The notes: generated by a model from the letters alone, not told the origin. DNA of 64,000 bases from Sporosarcina sp. HYO08 (GCF_001563475.1 NZ_LPUT01000023.1:124001-188000), one strand, 5' to 3'. Counted from the first letter of the stretch, positions 44,555-53,676 are shown. Made by a program: numbers and translations.

Positions 44555-44789
44555 AGTTCAAGCCCACATGCACCTTAAAGACTTCAAGCGTCAGTCCAAT
44601 CAAGTGAAATAATGTGATCACCTTCAGTTCGTCACGCGTTTCGAGCCCAGACTGCACCATCCACACCTGCATCAGAAGACAAATGATAAGCAGCCAGTCA
44701 TACCGTGATAAGAAAGGAAGCGGCATCATTTTTGCCGACAAGGGCATTTTTTCTTTCGAAGAGGAGATCACTAAATTTCGGGTTTTCAC
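44532..44789 (-). pseudogene. Truncated DUF817 (YoaT-like) gene
   Basis: The 85-codon frame has FLSRYDWLLIICLLMQVWMV and SGLETRDELKVITLFHLIGLTLEVFKVHVG, a clear match to the first third of DUF817 membrane proteins (about 270 aa). The family sequence should continue with GSWSYPE and further spans; instead it runs into a few unrelated residues and a terminator. It lies beside yozG/yoaS homologues, the same three-gene set as B. subtilis yoaS-yozG-yoaT. Confidence 0.7.
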
Positions 44790-44835
44790 ATCGGTTCACT
44801 GCCGTTCGTTTTGCATTTTCGGTTACTGCCCAGCT

Positions 44836-45060
44836 TTATTCACTTTGACTGTCCTCATCACTTCGATATTCTAAAATATCTCCAGGCTGACAGTCTAACG
44901 CTTTACAAATCGCCTCTAAAGTGGATAATCGAATCGCTTTTGCTTTTCCATTTTTTAATATAGACAGATTCGCCATCGTGATGCCTACTCTCTCCGAAAG
45001 TTCTGTTACGCTCATTTTCCTTTTTGCCAACATCACATCAATATTAATAATAATTGCCAT
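44836..45060 (-). CDS. yozG: XRE-family regulator, YozG type
   Basis: 74 aa made almost entirely of a Cro/CI helix-turn-helix: MLAKRKMSVTELSERVGITMANLSILKNGKAKAIRLSTLEAICKAL, ending CQPGDILEYRSDED. GAGGTG precedes the ATG. YozG-type regulators are regularly paired with DUF2975 membrane proteins, as here 11 bp upstream; the pair may be autoregulated, which is inference. Confidence 0.9.
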   Translation of the reverse strand: MAIIINIDVMLAKRKMSVTELSERVGITMANLSILKNGKAKAIRLSTLEAICKALDCQPGDILEYRSDEDSQSE

Positions 45061-45071
45061 GTTTTTTCACC

Positions 45072-45560
45072 TCAGACCGTTAAATCATTTTCTGATTTTA
45101 GTTCGATCGCATGTTTTAATAGCTTTTGCAAAACAGCTGCAAAAACTGCGACTACCACCGAAGCACCCACAATGACCATGCCAACTACTATGAGGCCCGG
45201 TGCGTCGTCCCACTCTGCTATAATCGCGATGAATGGCAAAGCGACCACATACAAGCCGCTGATGATTATCGCATAGATTTTAATTTTCTTTAGGGCTTTT
45301 ACTGACAACTCTGAGAACGCCTCGTTCTTATCAATAAAGCTTAACAGTTTTAATGCTTGAAACAACGCCATATAAAACGGTATCGCCGATCCATACATTA
45401 CAATTAAAATGCCAAAAACTGCATAAGCTAGCGACGCACCCCTTTTTGCTTGTTCAATTGCTTCGCTTGCGATTTGCGGCAACAAAAATACACATAAAGC
45501 AAGCACAGGAATGCCAATAAAGATTACAGCAATCTTTAAAAATCCCGTTTCTCGTTTCAT
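45072..45560 (-). CDS. yoaS: DUF2975 family membrane protein, YoaS type
   Basis: 162 aa from the ATG at 45560 (GAGGTG six bases upstream). Four hydrophobic segments and the conserved loop FIDKNEAFSELSVKALKKIKIYA identify DUF2975. Function unknown. Operon with the XRE regulator. Confidence 0.88.
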   Translation of the reverse strand: MKRETGFLKIAVIFIGIPVLALCVFLLPQIASEAIEQAKRGASLAYAVFGILIVMYGSAIPFYMALFQALKLLSFIDKNEAFSELSVKALKKIKIYAIIISGLYVVALPFIAIIAEWDDAPGLIVVGMVIVGASVVVAVFAAVLQKLLKHAIELKSENDLTV

Positions 45561-45682
45561 AAAAAACACCTCACCTATTTAATTTCTTTTTGATCTTAAC
45601 AGATTTTTTATCGTTTTACAATAAATAATTATCCCTTTGTATTATATTATTATCGTTACTTGTATATACATTTAAAATAAAA

Positions 45683-45718
45683 TAAAAAAAGCATTCTTCT
45701 CTAAACAAAGAATGCTCC
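45683..45718 (-). terminator. Terminator of the DUF2277 gene
   Basis: AGCATTCTT / AAGAATGCT stem with a T7 run on the minus strand. Confidence 0.85.
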
Positions 45719-45784
45719 AACTTTAACCTATTTAATTGACTATATTTCAGAAAATAATTTATACGGAACTAGCATCCTTCTCAC

Positions 45785-46054
45785 TCAATTGCCAAATCTT
45801 TTTGCATTTCTAGCCCGCGATTTTTCTGTTTCTGCTTCCCGATTACGAACGGCTGTATTCGTTTCTAGTGAATTCAGCAAATTTCTTGTACTGATGGCCA
45901 CTCCCTCAACCGCTTGAAAAAATGCCTCCTCGTTGGCTTTTGATGGTTTGTTGTATCCAGACACTTTACGTACATATTGAAGCGATGCGGCGTAGATTTC
46001 ATCATCTGTAGCTGGAGGATCAAAATTGAATAGCATTTTTATGTTTCGGCACAT
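45785..46054 (-). CDS. DUF2277 family protein
   Basis: 89 aa. MCRNIKMLFNFDPPATDDEI, YVRKVSGYNKPSKANEEAF and the Arg/Ala-rich C-terminus (RNREAETEKSRARNAKRFGN) match DUF2277 along its whole length. The family is found across many phyla with no assigned function. Monocistronic. Confidence 0.93.
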   Translation of the reverse strand: MCRNIKMLFNFDPPATDDEIYAASLQYVRKVSGYNKPSKANEEAFFQAVEGVAISTRNLLNSLETNTAVRNREAETEKSRARNAKRFGN

Positions 46055-46144
46055 GGTAACTCACCTTTCTATAAGGACTTCCTAAAGACATAACTCGCTT
46101 TATCATACGCCATTTTTTTTCATAAAATTTAAAAGTATAACGCT

Positions 46145-46270
46145 TAAAGGGCTGTCCTAAAGCAAAGAGCCAGGCACCATTGAACACTAAATATAGTATC
46201 AAAATTGAAAAATGATACTACATTTTGAAAGTGTATCGTGGTGCCAGGCACTTCTAGGACAGCCCCTAAT
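46145..46270. repeat. 125-bp imperfect palindrome
   Basis: Outer arms GGGCTGTCCTA (46149-46159) / TAGGACAGCCC (46255-46265), middle arms GCCAGGCACCA / TGGTGCCAGGC and ACACT / AGTGT, inner arms TAGTATCA / TGATACTA. The whole would fold into one long hairpin. It is not adjacent to a U-tract, and is too long for a simple terminator; it resembles a MITE-like or dispersed hairpin element. Confidence 0.7.
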
Positions 46271-46290
46271 CTTGGATTGGGAAGTAACAG

Positions 46291-46812
46291 TCACTCGATT
46301 CCAATCCGATGCAATACTTCTAAAGAAAGTAAAACATGTTTGAGAAAATCGTCTATTTCATGCATATGTGCTTCGTTAATTTTCCGTTTGAATCTAAGTT
46401 CGATATGGTTAGAATAACTTTCCATTTCTTCCCCATAATTGAAACCTAGAGTTTGCGTCAAATTAATTCCATCTTCCCATATCCCTTTTAGCGCCTGCTC
46501 AATCTCTTTACATCGCTCTACATTTTGAATCGACTTTATAAATCGCAACACCAATGAGCAACCTAAGCCTTCTTCAGTCTGCTCTAAAATTTCCCCCGCT
46601 AAATCGTTTAATGAAGCGGTTAACACAATTTCGGCGGTTATATCTTTTTGGTCTTCTAGCGTAAATTGAATGGCAAACTCTCGCGCTAAAATCGCAAAAT
46701 CCATTACATCCTTGCGATTAGTAATTGTTATTTTCCGATCTACATTATCAAGATCATACACTTCATTTTCAAATACGACTTTTAAGTTATCGAATATTGT
46801 AGGATCGTACAT
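46291..46812 (-). CDS. Hypothetical protein, 173 aa
   Basis: Acidic soluble protein beginning MYDPTIFDNLKVVFENEVYDLD, with predicted mixed alpha/beta content, no signal peptide or membrane segment. GGAG is well placed before the ATG. The opening '..fdNLKVvfEneVYDLD' suggests a conserved Bacillales protein, but I cannot assign a family or function. It follows the citA-linked 74-aa gene by 54 bp. Confidence 0.7.
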   Translation of the reverse strand: MYDPTIFDNLKVVFENEVYDLDNVDRKITITNRKDVMDFAILAREFAIQFTLEDQKDITAEIVLTASLNDLAGEILEQTEEGLGCSLVLRFIKSIQNVERCKEIEQALKGIWEDGINLTQTLGFNYGEEMESYSNHIELRFKRKINEAHMHEIDDFLKHVLLSLEVLHRIGIE

Positions 46813-46866
46813 ATTTACATCTCCAATTGATGCAAAAATTTATTGGACAGTCACTTGATTCTATTT

Positions 46867-47091
46867 TCAAATCAACTTCCTTAAGCCCGCATTTCGTTCT
46901 TCTCTTACTTCTTCAGATGCCAAATCATACTTTTTCAATAAATGAAAGACTTCATTTAAAGTCGCCTGATCCCGCTGTTCATTCAAAAAAAGTAAATATT
47001 TCTCGTATAATGCTTTAGGCAAAAATGTTCTTTGTTCCTCCAACTTTTTCCTCACATCGTCAATTGAATGATCAATTGTACATTTACTCAC
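46867..47091 (-). CDS. Hypothetical helical protein, 74 aa
   Basis: GTG start with AGAGGG eight bases upstream; it overlaps the citA stop by 8 bp, so it is translated from the citA transcript. Sequence (SIDDVRKKLEEQRTFLPKALYEKYLLFLNEQRDQATLNEVFHLLKKYDLA) is helical and charged, without domains I recognise. Confidence 0.65.
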   Translation of the reverse strand: MSKCTIDHSIDDVRKKLEEQRTFLPKALYEKYLLFLNEQRDQATLNEVFHLLKKYDLASEEVREERNAGLRKLI

Positions 47092-48220
47092 GCAAACATC
47101 CCTCTTTCAGTGCTCTTTCCTCGATTGGAATATAACTTCTAAGCTGGGATCCAACATACTCCGCCCGTGGACGAATCAAACGATTATTCGAATATTGTTC
47201 CATAATATGTGCAGTCCACCCTGACGTTCTGCTAACGGCAAAGATTGGCGTAAATAGGTTTCTTTCGATCCCAAGACTATGGTAAGTGGAGGCTGAATAA
47301 AAGTCAACGTTCGGCAGCAGCCCTTTTTCTTTCGTTACAATTTCATCAATTTTGACGGACATTTCATATAACGCCTGTTGTCCTTTGAGGGCAGTTAGAC
47401 TTTTTGACATGCTTTTCAAGAATTTCGCCCGCGGATCCCCTGTCTTATAAACACGGTGTCCGAATCCCATAATCTTTCTTTTCGTGCGGAATGCTTCATA
47501 CACATAAGATTCTACATTTTCAACGTCTCCAATTTCCTCAAGCATTTCCATGACAGCTTCGTTCGCTCCTCCGTGCAGTGGACCGCTTAAAGTACCGATC
47601 GCAGATACAATTCCTGAATACATATTGGCAAGCGTCCCTACCGTCACACGTGAAGCAAATGTAGATGCATTGAGTTCGTGATCAGCGTGGAGGATTAAAG
47701 CCGTGTCGAACGATTGGCGAGCGATTTCATCTGGAATTTCGCCCGTTAACATATATAAGAAATTTTCGGCAAAGCTTAAATCTGATTGTGGCGAAAGAAT
47801 CTCTTTTCCTTCTCTTGCACGTTGTATAGCGGCCGTAACTGTTGAAATCTTCGCTTGGATATTCAATGCTTTCCGTAGATTGGCTTCAGGAGACATATCG
47901 TATGCATCTGGATCATACAGCTCAAGCGCCGAAATGACCGTTCTCAGCACTGCCATTGGATGCGTATCTTTCGGGAAGGCATTAATCAAAGCAATGATTT
48001 CATCTGGCAAAACGCCTTGGATGGCAAGGTCATTCTTAAGCTTGTTAAGTTCTTCTACTGTAGGCAATTCATCATGCCATAACAAATAAAGAACTTCCTC
48101 AAAGCTGGCCTGTAGTGCCAATTCGTCAATATCGATTCCCCTATACGTCAGTACACCGTCAATGATCGAACTAATCCCGGATTGTGTTGCTACGACTCCT
48201 TCTAATCCTGCTGTTGTCAT
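47084..48220 (-). CDS. citA: Citrate synthase, CitA type
   Basis: 378 aa. Catalytic blocks: ILHADHELNASTF, GPLHGGANEAVMEML (His), MGFGHRVYKTGDPRA (His) and an Asp in NVDFYSASTYHSLGI. Condenses oxaloacetate and acetyl-CoA; 2-methylcitrate synthase activity (MmgD/PrpC) is possible for this size class. The divergent LysR gene next door matches the citR-citA arrangement of B. subtilis, where CitR represses citA; this supports the CitA name over the main TCA enzyme CitZ. Confidence 0.9.
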   Translation of the reverse strand: MTTAGLEGVVATQSGISSIIDGVLTYRGIDIDELALQASFEEVLYLLWHDELPTVEELNKLKNDLAIQGVLPDEIIALINAFPKDTHPMAVLRTVISALELYDPDAYDMSPEANLRKALNIQAKISTVTAAIQRAREGKEILSPQSDLSFAENFLYMLTGEIPDEIARQSFDTALILHADHELNASTFASRVTVGTLANMYSGIVSAIGTLSGPLHGGANEAVMEMLEEIGDVENVESYVYEAFRTKRKIMGFGHRVYKTGDPRAKFLKSMSKSLTALKGQQALYEMSVKIDEIVTKEKGLLPNVDFYSASTYHSLGIERNLFTPIFAVSRTSGWTAHIMEQYSNNRLIRPRAEYVGSQLRSYIPIEERALKEGCLRE

Positions 48221-48377
48221 AGTTAAACAACTCCTTTTCTAATCTTATCATTTGCGTTTATAATTTTTCCGAAATTTCCAACAAGTTGATATTACTAGTT
48301 TACAGTTCATTGGACTATGAGTAAAATGAATATAACGAATATAAACTATGAACAAAAAGAATAAATAGGAGGATGAA

Positions 48378-49259
48378 ATGGAATTTCGCGACTTAAAATC
48401 TTTTATCGAAGTGGCCACACATAATAGTTTTACAAAAGCTGCCGCCCACTCCTATTTAACACAATCTTCTTTAAGTAAAGCAGTGAAGAAATTAGAAGAT
48501 GAGCTTCAAGTGCAGCTATTTGATCGATCCACAAGACAGTTACATTTGACGGATGCCGGGCAAATCGTCTACCAACAGGGGCAGAAAGCACTCGCTGCAT
48601 TATCCGAATTAAGCATATTGTTAGATGATCTTCGCAACGTAACCGGCGGCGAAATTAAACTGGGCATCCCACCGCTCATCGGCACACTATTTTTCCCGAA
48701 AATTGCCCATCATTTTCACAAACAATATCCGAATGTAACGCTTGAGTTAGTAGAACTTGGCGCAAAGTTAATCGAACAGCTTGTGGAAGATGGGGAAATA
48801 GATCTTGGCATCGTTGTCTTGCCAGCCAATGAAAACAAATTTCAGATTTCCTCGCTTATTCAAGATGAATTTGTTCTATTTTTGCATGAAGATCACCCAC
48901 TAGCCGAAAGAAGCGCGGTGTCTTTAGATGAATTGAAAGATGAAAATTTCATCATTTTTTCGCAAGACTTCGCTTTACATGATTACGTCATCCAAGCGTG
49001 TGAAAACAAGGGCTTCACTCCAAACATCGCTTATAAAAGCTCTCAATGGGATTTAATTATCGAACTTGTTTCATCAAAACTCGGCATCACAATCTTGCCG
49101 AAATCTATCTATCACAAACAAACGAACAGCAATGTTAAAATTGTTCCGATCGAAAATCCAATCCTTCTATGGAGACTGGGAATTATTACAAAAAAAGGGG
49201 CCTACCAATCTTTCGCGGTAAAAGAATTGTTGAAGATGTTGGAGGAGAATTTTATTTAA
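48378..49259 (+). CDS. citR: LysR-family regulator, CitR-like
   Basis: 293 aa. N-terminal winged helix (EFRDLKSFIEVATHNSFTKAAAHSYLTQSSLSKAVKKLEDEL) and the LysR effector domain (GEIKLGIPPLIGTLFFPKIAHHF). AGGAGG precedes the ATG. Divergent from citA with a 157-bp shared control region, as expected for a LysR regulator of the neighbour. Confidence 0.88.
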   Translation: MEFRDLKSFIEVATHNSFTKAAAHSYLTQSSLSKAVKKLEDELQVQLFDRSTRQLHLTDAGQIVYQQGQKALAALSELSILLDDLRNVTGGEIKLGIPPLIGTLFFPKIAHHFHKQYPNVTLELVELGAKLIEQLVEDGEIDLGIVVLPANENKFQISSLIQDEFVLFLHEDHPLAERSAVSLDELKDENFIIFSQDFALHDYVIQACENKGFTPNIAYKSSQWDLIIELVSSKLGITILPKSIYHKQTNSNVKIVPIENPILLWRLGIITKKGAYQSFAVKELLKMLEENFI

Positions 49260-49280
49260 AAATGAAAATAGTAATAAAAA

Positions 49281-49320
49281 TAACACGTTTCATTCAATCA
49301 TCAAATGAAACGTGTTTTGT
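49281..49320 (+). terminator. Terminator of citR
   Basis: ACACGTTTCATT / AATGAAACGTGT perfect stem with a T-rich 3' side, 20 bp after the stop. Confidence 0.88.
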
Positions 49321-49609
49321 GTTTATTTACAATAAGGATTTATTCTTCCAGCCTAATATATCGCCCCGAAAATTATTTACTCCTAGCGGTATTCCCAGCC
49401 TGTCCCATCATTTATCAGCGCCTCTTTCACGACGATCGATTTCACATTTCTCCATGTATGTTTTTTACGGTTCGGAAGTACAGCATTTCATACAGGTAAG
49501 GCCTAAAAAGCGTATATTTTATTAAAGTCAATAGCCTCATATGAGGTGTAATTGGTCCAAACCTCACTTGTACTTGTACATATACTAAAATGAGAGGGGG
49601 CTTAACAGA
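49321..49609. other. Gap between citR and a small membrane gene
   Basis: No intact gene. On the minus strand, after a stop near 49485, a short open frame ends VKSIVVKEALINDGTGWEYR before TAG near 49392; it has no start or ribosome site and may be a gene tail. The right part should carry the promoter of the 61-aa gene. Confidence 0.35.
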
Positions 49610-49795
49610 ATGGACCGATTTATTCTTTTGATGTTGGCAAGTATTTTAGCGGGATTTGCTTTATTAAAGGTTTCCTTAACAGGAACTTTCCTAGCAGGTA
49701 TAGAGCCGATTACTAATTTAATAGGTATTTTGGCGATTTTAATTTTCTCCGTTGTCCTAATTTATAAAGGTTTAATGGCAATGCTGGGGAAATAG
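49610..49795 (+). CDS. Small membrane protein, 61 aa
   Basis: Two hydrophobic segments (FILLMLASILAGFALLKV, LIGILAILIFSVVLIYKGLMAML) joined by a short loop. AGAGGGGG lies ahead of the ATG and a strong terminator begins 2 bp after the stop, so this is a dedicated transcript. No family recognised. Confidence 0.72.
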   Translation: MDRFILLMLASILAGFALLKVSLTGTFLAGIEPITNLIGILAILIFSVVLIYKGLMAMLGK

Positions 49796-49796
49796 T

Positions 49797-49836
49797 AACA
49801 AAAAAGACTCAGATGTTATTCTGAGTCTTTTTTGTT
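49797..49836 (+). terminator. Terminator of the 61-aa gene
   Basis: AAAAAAGACTCAGA / TCTGAGTCTTTTTT perfect stem. Confidence 0.92.
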
Positions 49837-49928
49837 ACTTCTTAATAATAGTAGGTGCCCAAACATCTTCATTGTTAATTTATATCTCGCTCACTGTTAT
49901 TTTTCAACAAAAAACTTCAACCTATTCC

Positions 49929-50777
49929 TCAAATTAGCATTCGCAAAAATTGTTCGAAATTCACGCCGGCCTCGTTTGGAATTTGCTTCTTCGATGTTGC
50001 TTCAATCGCAGCAGCTAAAAACGTCTCTGCAAGCTCCATCGACGCTGCCAAATTCTGCCCGCGCATCATGCCGCCCATGATGACGGATGCAAACAAATCG
50101 CCTGTACCGGAATAGTTCTCACCATTGTAGTCAAGTAAACGATAAAATGAACGATTCTCATCGATATACATATTGCCTACAAAACGTTCGTTCGAAGCTG
50201 TCGGCGGCGGATTCAAACCAGTAATAATAACGGTCGCGCCAGTTGTTTCTTGCAGCTCGCGCCCCGCCCCCTCTAATGCATGCATATAATCTGAATCATC
50301 TCGATAACTTTGTAACTTTTCATAGGACAATCCCGTAAGCATGCAACACTCTGTTACATTAGGCGTAATAATGTCTGCACACTTCACGAGTTCCTTCATA
50401 CGATCAAGCAACCCGCCCGTAAATATTTTATACACTTCACCCGTATCGCCCATGACCGGATCGACAAGCAGCTTCGTTTCTTTCGTGTGAAACACGTTTA
50501 AAAACTCAAAGATGTTATCGATTTGCTCCTTTCCTGTCACGAAACCTGTGTGAATACCGTCAAAAGTCGCACCAAGTTTGCTCCACTCTTCTACAAAACG
50601 GCCCATTTTTGACGTTAAATCTTCACAATAAAAGCTCGAATAATCTGTTTGCGCTGTTAAGATCGCAGTTGGCAATGGAACCGCCTGCACACCCATTACA
50701 GACAATACAGGAATGGCAGCCGTTAATGAGCATTTCCCAAAAGATGACATATCTTGAATGACCGCAACCTTTTTCAT
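49929..50777 (-). CDS. Pyridoxamine/pyridoxal kinase, PfkB-like
   Basis: 282 aa. Ribokinase-like fold: IQDMSSFGKCSLTAAIPVLSVMG, VDPVMGD, ITPNVTE and the C-terminal GTGDLFASVIMGG anion hole with the catalytic Asp. PdxY/PdxK-like pyridoxal kinases have this layout. It phosphorylates B6 vitamers. Divergent ECF S component next door supports a B6 role. Confidence 0.88.
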   Translation of the reverse strand: MKKVAVIQDMSSFGKCSLTAAIPVLSVMGVQAVPLPTAILTAQTDYSSFYCEDLTSKMGRFVEEWSKLGATFDGIHTGFVTGKEQIDNIFEFLNVFHTKETKLLVDPVMGDTGEVYKIFTGGLLDRMKELVKCADIITPNVTECCMLTGLSYEKLQSYRDDSDYMHALEGAGRELQETTGATVIITGLNPPPTASNERFVGNMYIDENRSFYRLLDYNGENYSGTGDLFASVIMGGMMRGQNLAASMELAETFLAAAIEATSKKQIPNEAGVNFEQFLRMLI

Positions 50778-50956
50778 CTATCTCCCCACCTAACACATCG
50801 TTACTTATTCTATCTTCATCGTATCATAAATTAAAAAACAATCTGACCCCATACTTTTTCATAGAAGTGACACTTTCACGATGGTCAGTCCTTTGCTAAA
50901 GTGAAAGTAATCAAAGAATTCATATTTCAAATTATTAAAAAGGAGAGGAAGCACAA
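50778..50956. promoter_or_regulatory. Divergent control region with a CACTTTCAC / GTGAAAGT dyad
   Basis: Between the kinase and transporter genes lies CACTTTCAC (about 50872-50880) and GTGAAAGT (about 50901-50908), separated by about 20 nt, within 100 nt upstream of the transporter. It could be a repressor or activator site. No known riboswitch was recognised. Confidence 0.35.
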
Positions 50957-51508
50957 ATGCAAAATATACAAAGTCAGTCCTATACAAACACGCGCACGAA
51001 AACATTTGACTTAGTATTAACAGCTATTTTAGCAACGCTTGTTTTAGTTTCCACAATGTTCATTAACATTAAGCTTCCGATCGGACAAGGCGGTCTCATT
51101 CATTTAGGAACATCCATGCTTTTCATCGCAGCGATTTTATTTGGCCCTAAAAAGGGAATGCTTGCCGGAGCGATCGGAATGGGCTTATTCGATGTCGTAG
51201 GTGGCTGGTTAATTTGGGCGCCTATTACAATTGTTGCCCGCGCATTACAAGGCTCCATCGTTGGTAAAATCGCTTGGTCGAAAGGGCATCGCGGCGACAA
51301 TGTGAAATTAAACATTTTAGCAGCAGTTGTGTCTATGCCCGTGATGATCGCGGTATACTATATCGGACAAGGGTTCATGTACAATAACTGGGTCGCACCG
51401 ATCGCATCCATTCCAGGAGACATCATTCAAAACGTTGTCGGCTTACTGATCGCGATACCTGTCTGTACTGTATTGAAAAAAACACCGTACTTTCGCAAGA
51501 AATTTTAA
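50957..51508 (+). CDS. ECF transporter S component, probable vitamin B6 precursor uptake
   Basis: 183 aa with about six hydrophobic segments and the ECF S-component pattern: TAILATLVLVSTMFINIKLPIG, GGLIHLGTSMLFIAAILFGPKKGMLAGAIGMGLFDVVGG. AGGAGAGG precedes the ATG. The divergent pyridoxal kinase suggests a B6 vitamer as ligand, as proposed for the PdxU groups; the specificity is inference. Needs the shared EcfA-EcfA'-EcfT module, which is not in the window. Confidence 0.8.
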   Translation: MQNIQSQSYTNTRTKTFDLVLTAILATLVLVSTMFINIKLPIGQGGLIHLGTSMLFIAAILFGPKKGMLAGAIGMGLFDVVGGWLIWAPITIVARALQGSIVGKIAWSKGHRGDNVKLNILAAVVSMPVMIAVYYIGQGFMYNNWVAPIASIPGDIIQNVVGLLIAIPVCTVLKKTPYFRKKF

Positions 51509-51520
51509 GCTGTACAATAC

Positions 51521-51565
51521 ACCTCCTACTGAATGAGTCAAGGTTCATTCAGTAGGAGGTTTTTG
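51521..51565 (+). terminator. Terminator of the ECF gene
   Basis: ACCTCCTACTGAATGA / TCATTCAGTAGGAGGT perfect 16-bp stem then TTTTT. Confidence 0.93.
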
Positions 51566-51617
51566 TATCTTTATCTTTCGAAAGCACAGTAATTCATGAC
51601 TCCCTGTTCCTCACAAT

Positions 51618-53351
51618 TTATAATTCAGAAGCTAATTCAGTCAACAAAGTGACAACCGTTTCAGATGCTCGATGTAGCTGTTCGAAAGCTTCCTCAGCCT
51701 GATCGATCTGTCCATTTTGATAATAAGTAACAGCCATTTCTGCATATTGATGAACAGCTTTATGTGGCTCTTCTAGTTGTTGAAATGCTGGACTATGTTT
51801 CAAACGGGACGGGAGATCACCGTAATACCATTTTCCGAATCTACAAGCTCGATACGCTGAAGCACTTTCAATATCAATGGCAGTCAATCCCATCAGCATG
51901 TTATACACTTTCCATTTCCAAAGAAGGTGATCTGTTTTCGCAACTCGCAAGATATCTTTGGGCGTTAGCTGAATATTCGTTTCCAAAAACGTAAGACGGT
52001 ATCGATCCATATCCATACTTAGATCAAAAAAAGCTTCCGTTGTCTCTTTTGCTATTTCCCGAGCATATGTACTTGAATTATGAATTGTCGAATTTCGTTC
52101 AGTAATATCAGTGATCGCTGATGTTTGTTCTTCAGTCATTGCAGCAATTTGCGATGTCGCCTCGTTGATATCATCCATCGTTGAAACCATTGCATCCAGT
52201 GCTTGATGGGCAAACTTTGCGTCAGCCATACTCTGATCCACAAGCTTTTCAGTATGGGTCATTTGCGTCGTAACAGATTGCGCAACATTGAACAAAGACC
52301 TCATATTACCAGTAATTTTTAACGTTTGTTCTTTTGTATGCTCTGCTAACTTCCTTACTTCATCGGCAACAACCGCAAAACCTTTCCCTTGTTCTCCTGC
52401 GCGCGCTGCTTCAATACTTGCGTTTAAAGCAAGTAAGTTTGTCTGTTCTGCAATACCTTGAATAACATTGACAATTGTTTCAGTATGCTCAATTTCTGTA
52501 TTGAGCTGATGTACTTGTTCGACCACTTCATAATACAAATTGCCGATTTGTTGAATATCTTCAAGCGCCCCTTGAATATCTTTTTGACTTTTTTCCGCGG
52601 ATTGCACTGCTTCATCTGCTCTTTCTGCAGCTTTTATTGCTTGATCGGCTACTTCTGCTACAGAAGCACTCATTTCTTCCGTAGCTGCCGTAACGCTATA
52701 GCTTTCTTCTAACATATTGTCCATTCCAGCAATCAGTTGTTTAGACGTATCTAACCCAGTCATGTTGTTCAACATATCGGACATATCAAATAAAAAAGCT
52801 TTAAATGTTTCTTCCATATAGACTTCGACAATTAACTGTTGGTCAAAAGCTGCTAATCGTTGGATGGCAAGCACGCTTTCAATCATCTCATTTGGTTTAT
52901 GGTGCATTTTTTCCATTAAAATAGTCGTCATTACTTGTATCAATAAATGGTGTGCAGCGATAAAATGTTCAGCTGTCAAATGGATTTGACTATGTATTTG
53001 GCCCACTCGAACCCTTGTCAAGACATATTCCCGATCCACTTTAGCATGAAGGAGCTGTTCTAAGTATTTCTCCATTGTGTTCCTTAATCGCTCTATCGTA
53101 GAATGTTTAGCAATCAATTGTTCAAGATGACCGGCCGCCGTAATTTGTTTGTAAAATTGATTGATAATTTCAGATTGGTATGGGAGTAAAATATGTGATG
53201 CCGCTTGTACGTGACGAATTGTTTCTTCGGTAACGCCCATAAATGCCATTCTTTCTTTTATACGCTCTCCGATTCCTTCAATTTCCGACCCATTCGTCTG
53301 TTCTAAATACATTTGCCAAGTACTTGGTTTTTTGACGAAAAAATTTAACAT
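51618..53351 (-). CDS. Soluble globin-coupled chemoreceptor with C-terminal CZB zinc domain
   Basis: 577 aa, no membrane segment. N-terminal protoglobin domain (about 20-185) with the proximal heme His at residue 120 in [13 protein letters not shown]. The MCP signalling domain spans about 200-450, with the tip [38 protein letters not shown]. The C-terminal domain has the CZB ligand set: His474 (DHLLWKW), Cys503 (CRFGKWYYG), His530 and His534 (EEPHKAVHQ). HemAT-type aerotaxis receptors normally end after the MCP domain. It should sense O2 or redox and report to CheA; zinc or hypochlorite sensing is known for other CZB proteins. Confidence 0.92.
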   Translation of the reverse strand: MLNFFVKKPSTWQMYLEQTNGSEIEGIGERIKERMAFMGVTEETIRHVQAASHILLPYQSEIINQFYKQITAAGHLEQLIAKHSTIERLRNTMEKYLEQLLHAKVDREYVLTRVRVGQIHSQIHLTAEHFIAAHHLLIQVMTTILMEKMHHKPNEMIESVLAIQRLAAFDQQLIVEVYMEETFKAFLFDMSDMLNNMTGLDTSKQLIAGMDNMLEESYSVTAATEEMSASVAEVADQAIKAAERADEAVQSAEKSQKDIQGALEDIQQIGNLYYEVVEQVHQLNTEIEHTETIVNVIQGIAEQTNLLALNASIEAARAGEQGKGFAVVADEVRKLAEHTKEQTLKITGNMRSLFNVAQSVTTQMTHTEKLVDQSMADAKFAHQALDAMVSTMDDINEATSQIAAMTEEQTSAITDITERNSTIHNSSTYAREIAKETTEAFFDLSMDMDRYRLTFLETNIQLTPKDILRVAKTDHLLWKWKVYNMLMGLTAIDIESASAYRACRFGKWYYGDLPSRLKHSPAFQQLEEPHKAVHQYAEMAVTYYQNGQIDQAEEAFEQLHRASETVVTLLTELASEL

Positions 53352-53461
53352 AACTTTCCCCTCAGTTCGATTCCATTATTTTTGACAACACTTCATTCAC
53401 TGCTATTCACAAATCTGTTCAATTAGAAGTTTCCTCCGCATGAAACAGATTATCTATTATT

Positions 53462-53488
53462 TGATCGGCCATTTTTAAACTCTCTTAA
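53462..53488 (-). promoter_or_regulatory. Candidate sigma-D (flagellar) promoter of the chemoreceptor
   Basis: TTAA (53485-53488), a 15-nt spacer and GCCGATCA (53462-53469) on the minus strand, close to the TAAA-N15-GCCGATAT consensus. About 110 nt upstream of the start codon. Sigma-D control is the norm for Bacillus chemoreceptors. Confidence 0.5.
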
Positions 53489-53564
53489 GTAAATTCAATG
53501 GCGATATTGTGTAATTCTATGAGATTTCTAATATTTTTTAATCGTCTCCTCTTATCATCATATT

Positions 53565-53595
53565 AAAAAGCCGACCCTAGATAGAGTCGGCTGTC
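53565..53595 (-). terminator. Terminator of the psiE-like gene
   Basis: AGCCGAC / GTCGGCT stem with TTTTTAAT on the minus strand, about 80 bp after the stop. The rest of the 325-bp gap (53352-53676) shows only the sigma-D-like promoter. Confidence 0.78.
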
Positions 53596-53676
53596 TCATA
53601 ATCAATTTATCATGTTACTTCCTACAAACGATATCATACAACTTTCGCTTAATTCGTTTAGACTTCTCACTACAAA

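Noticed and set aside
44836..45560. Toxin-antitoxin pair made of the XRE regulator and the membrane protein
   Set aside because: Both match the YozG/YoaS (XRE plus DUF2975) pair, which is not known as a toxin-antitoxin system.
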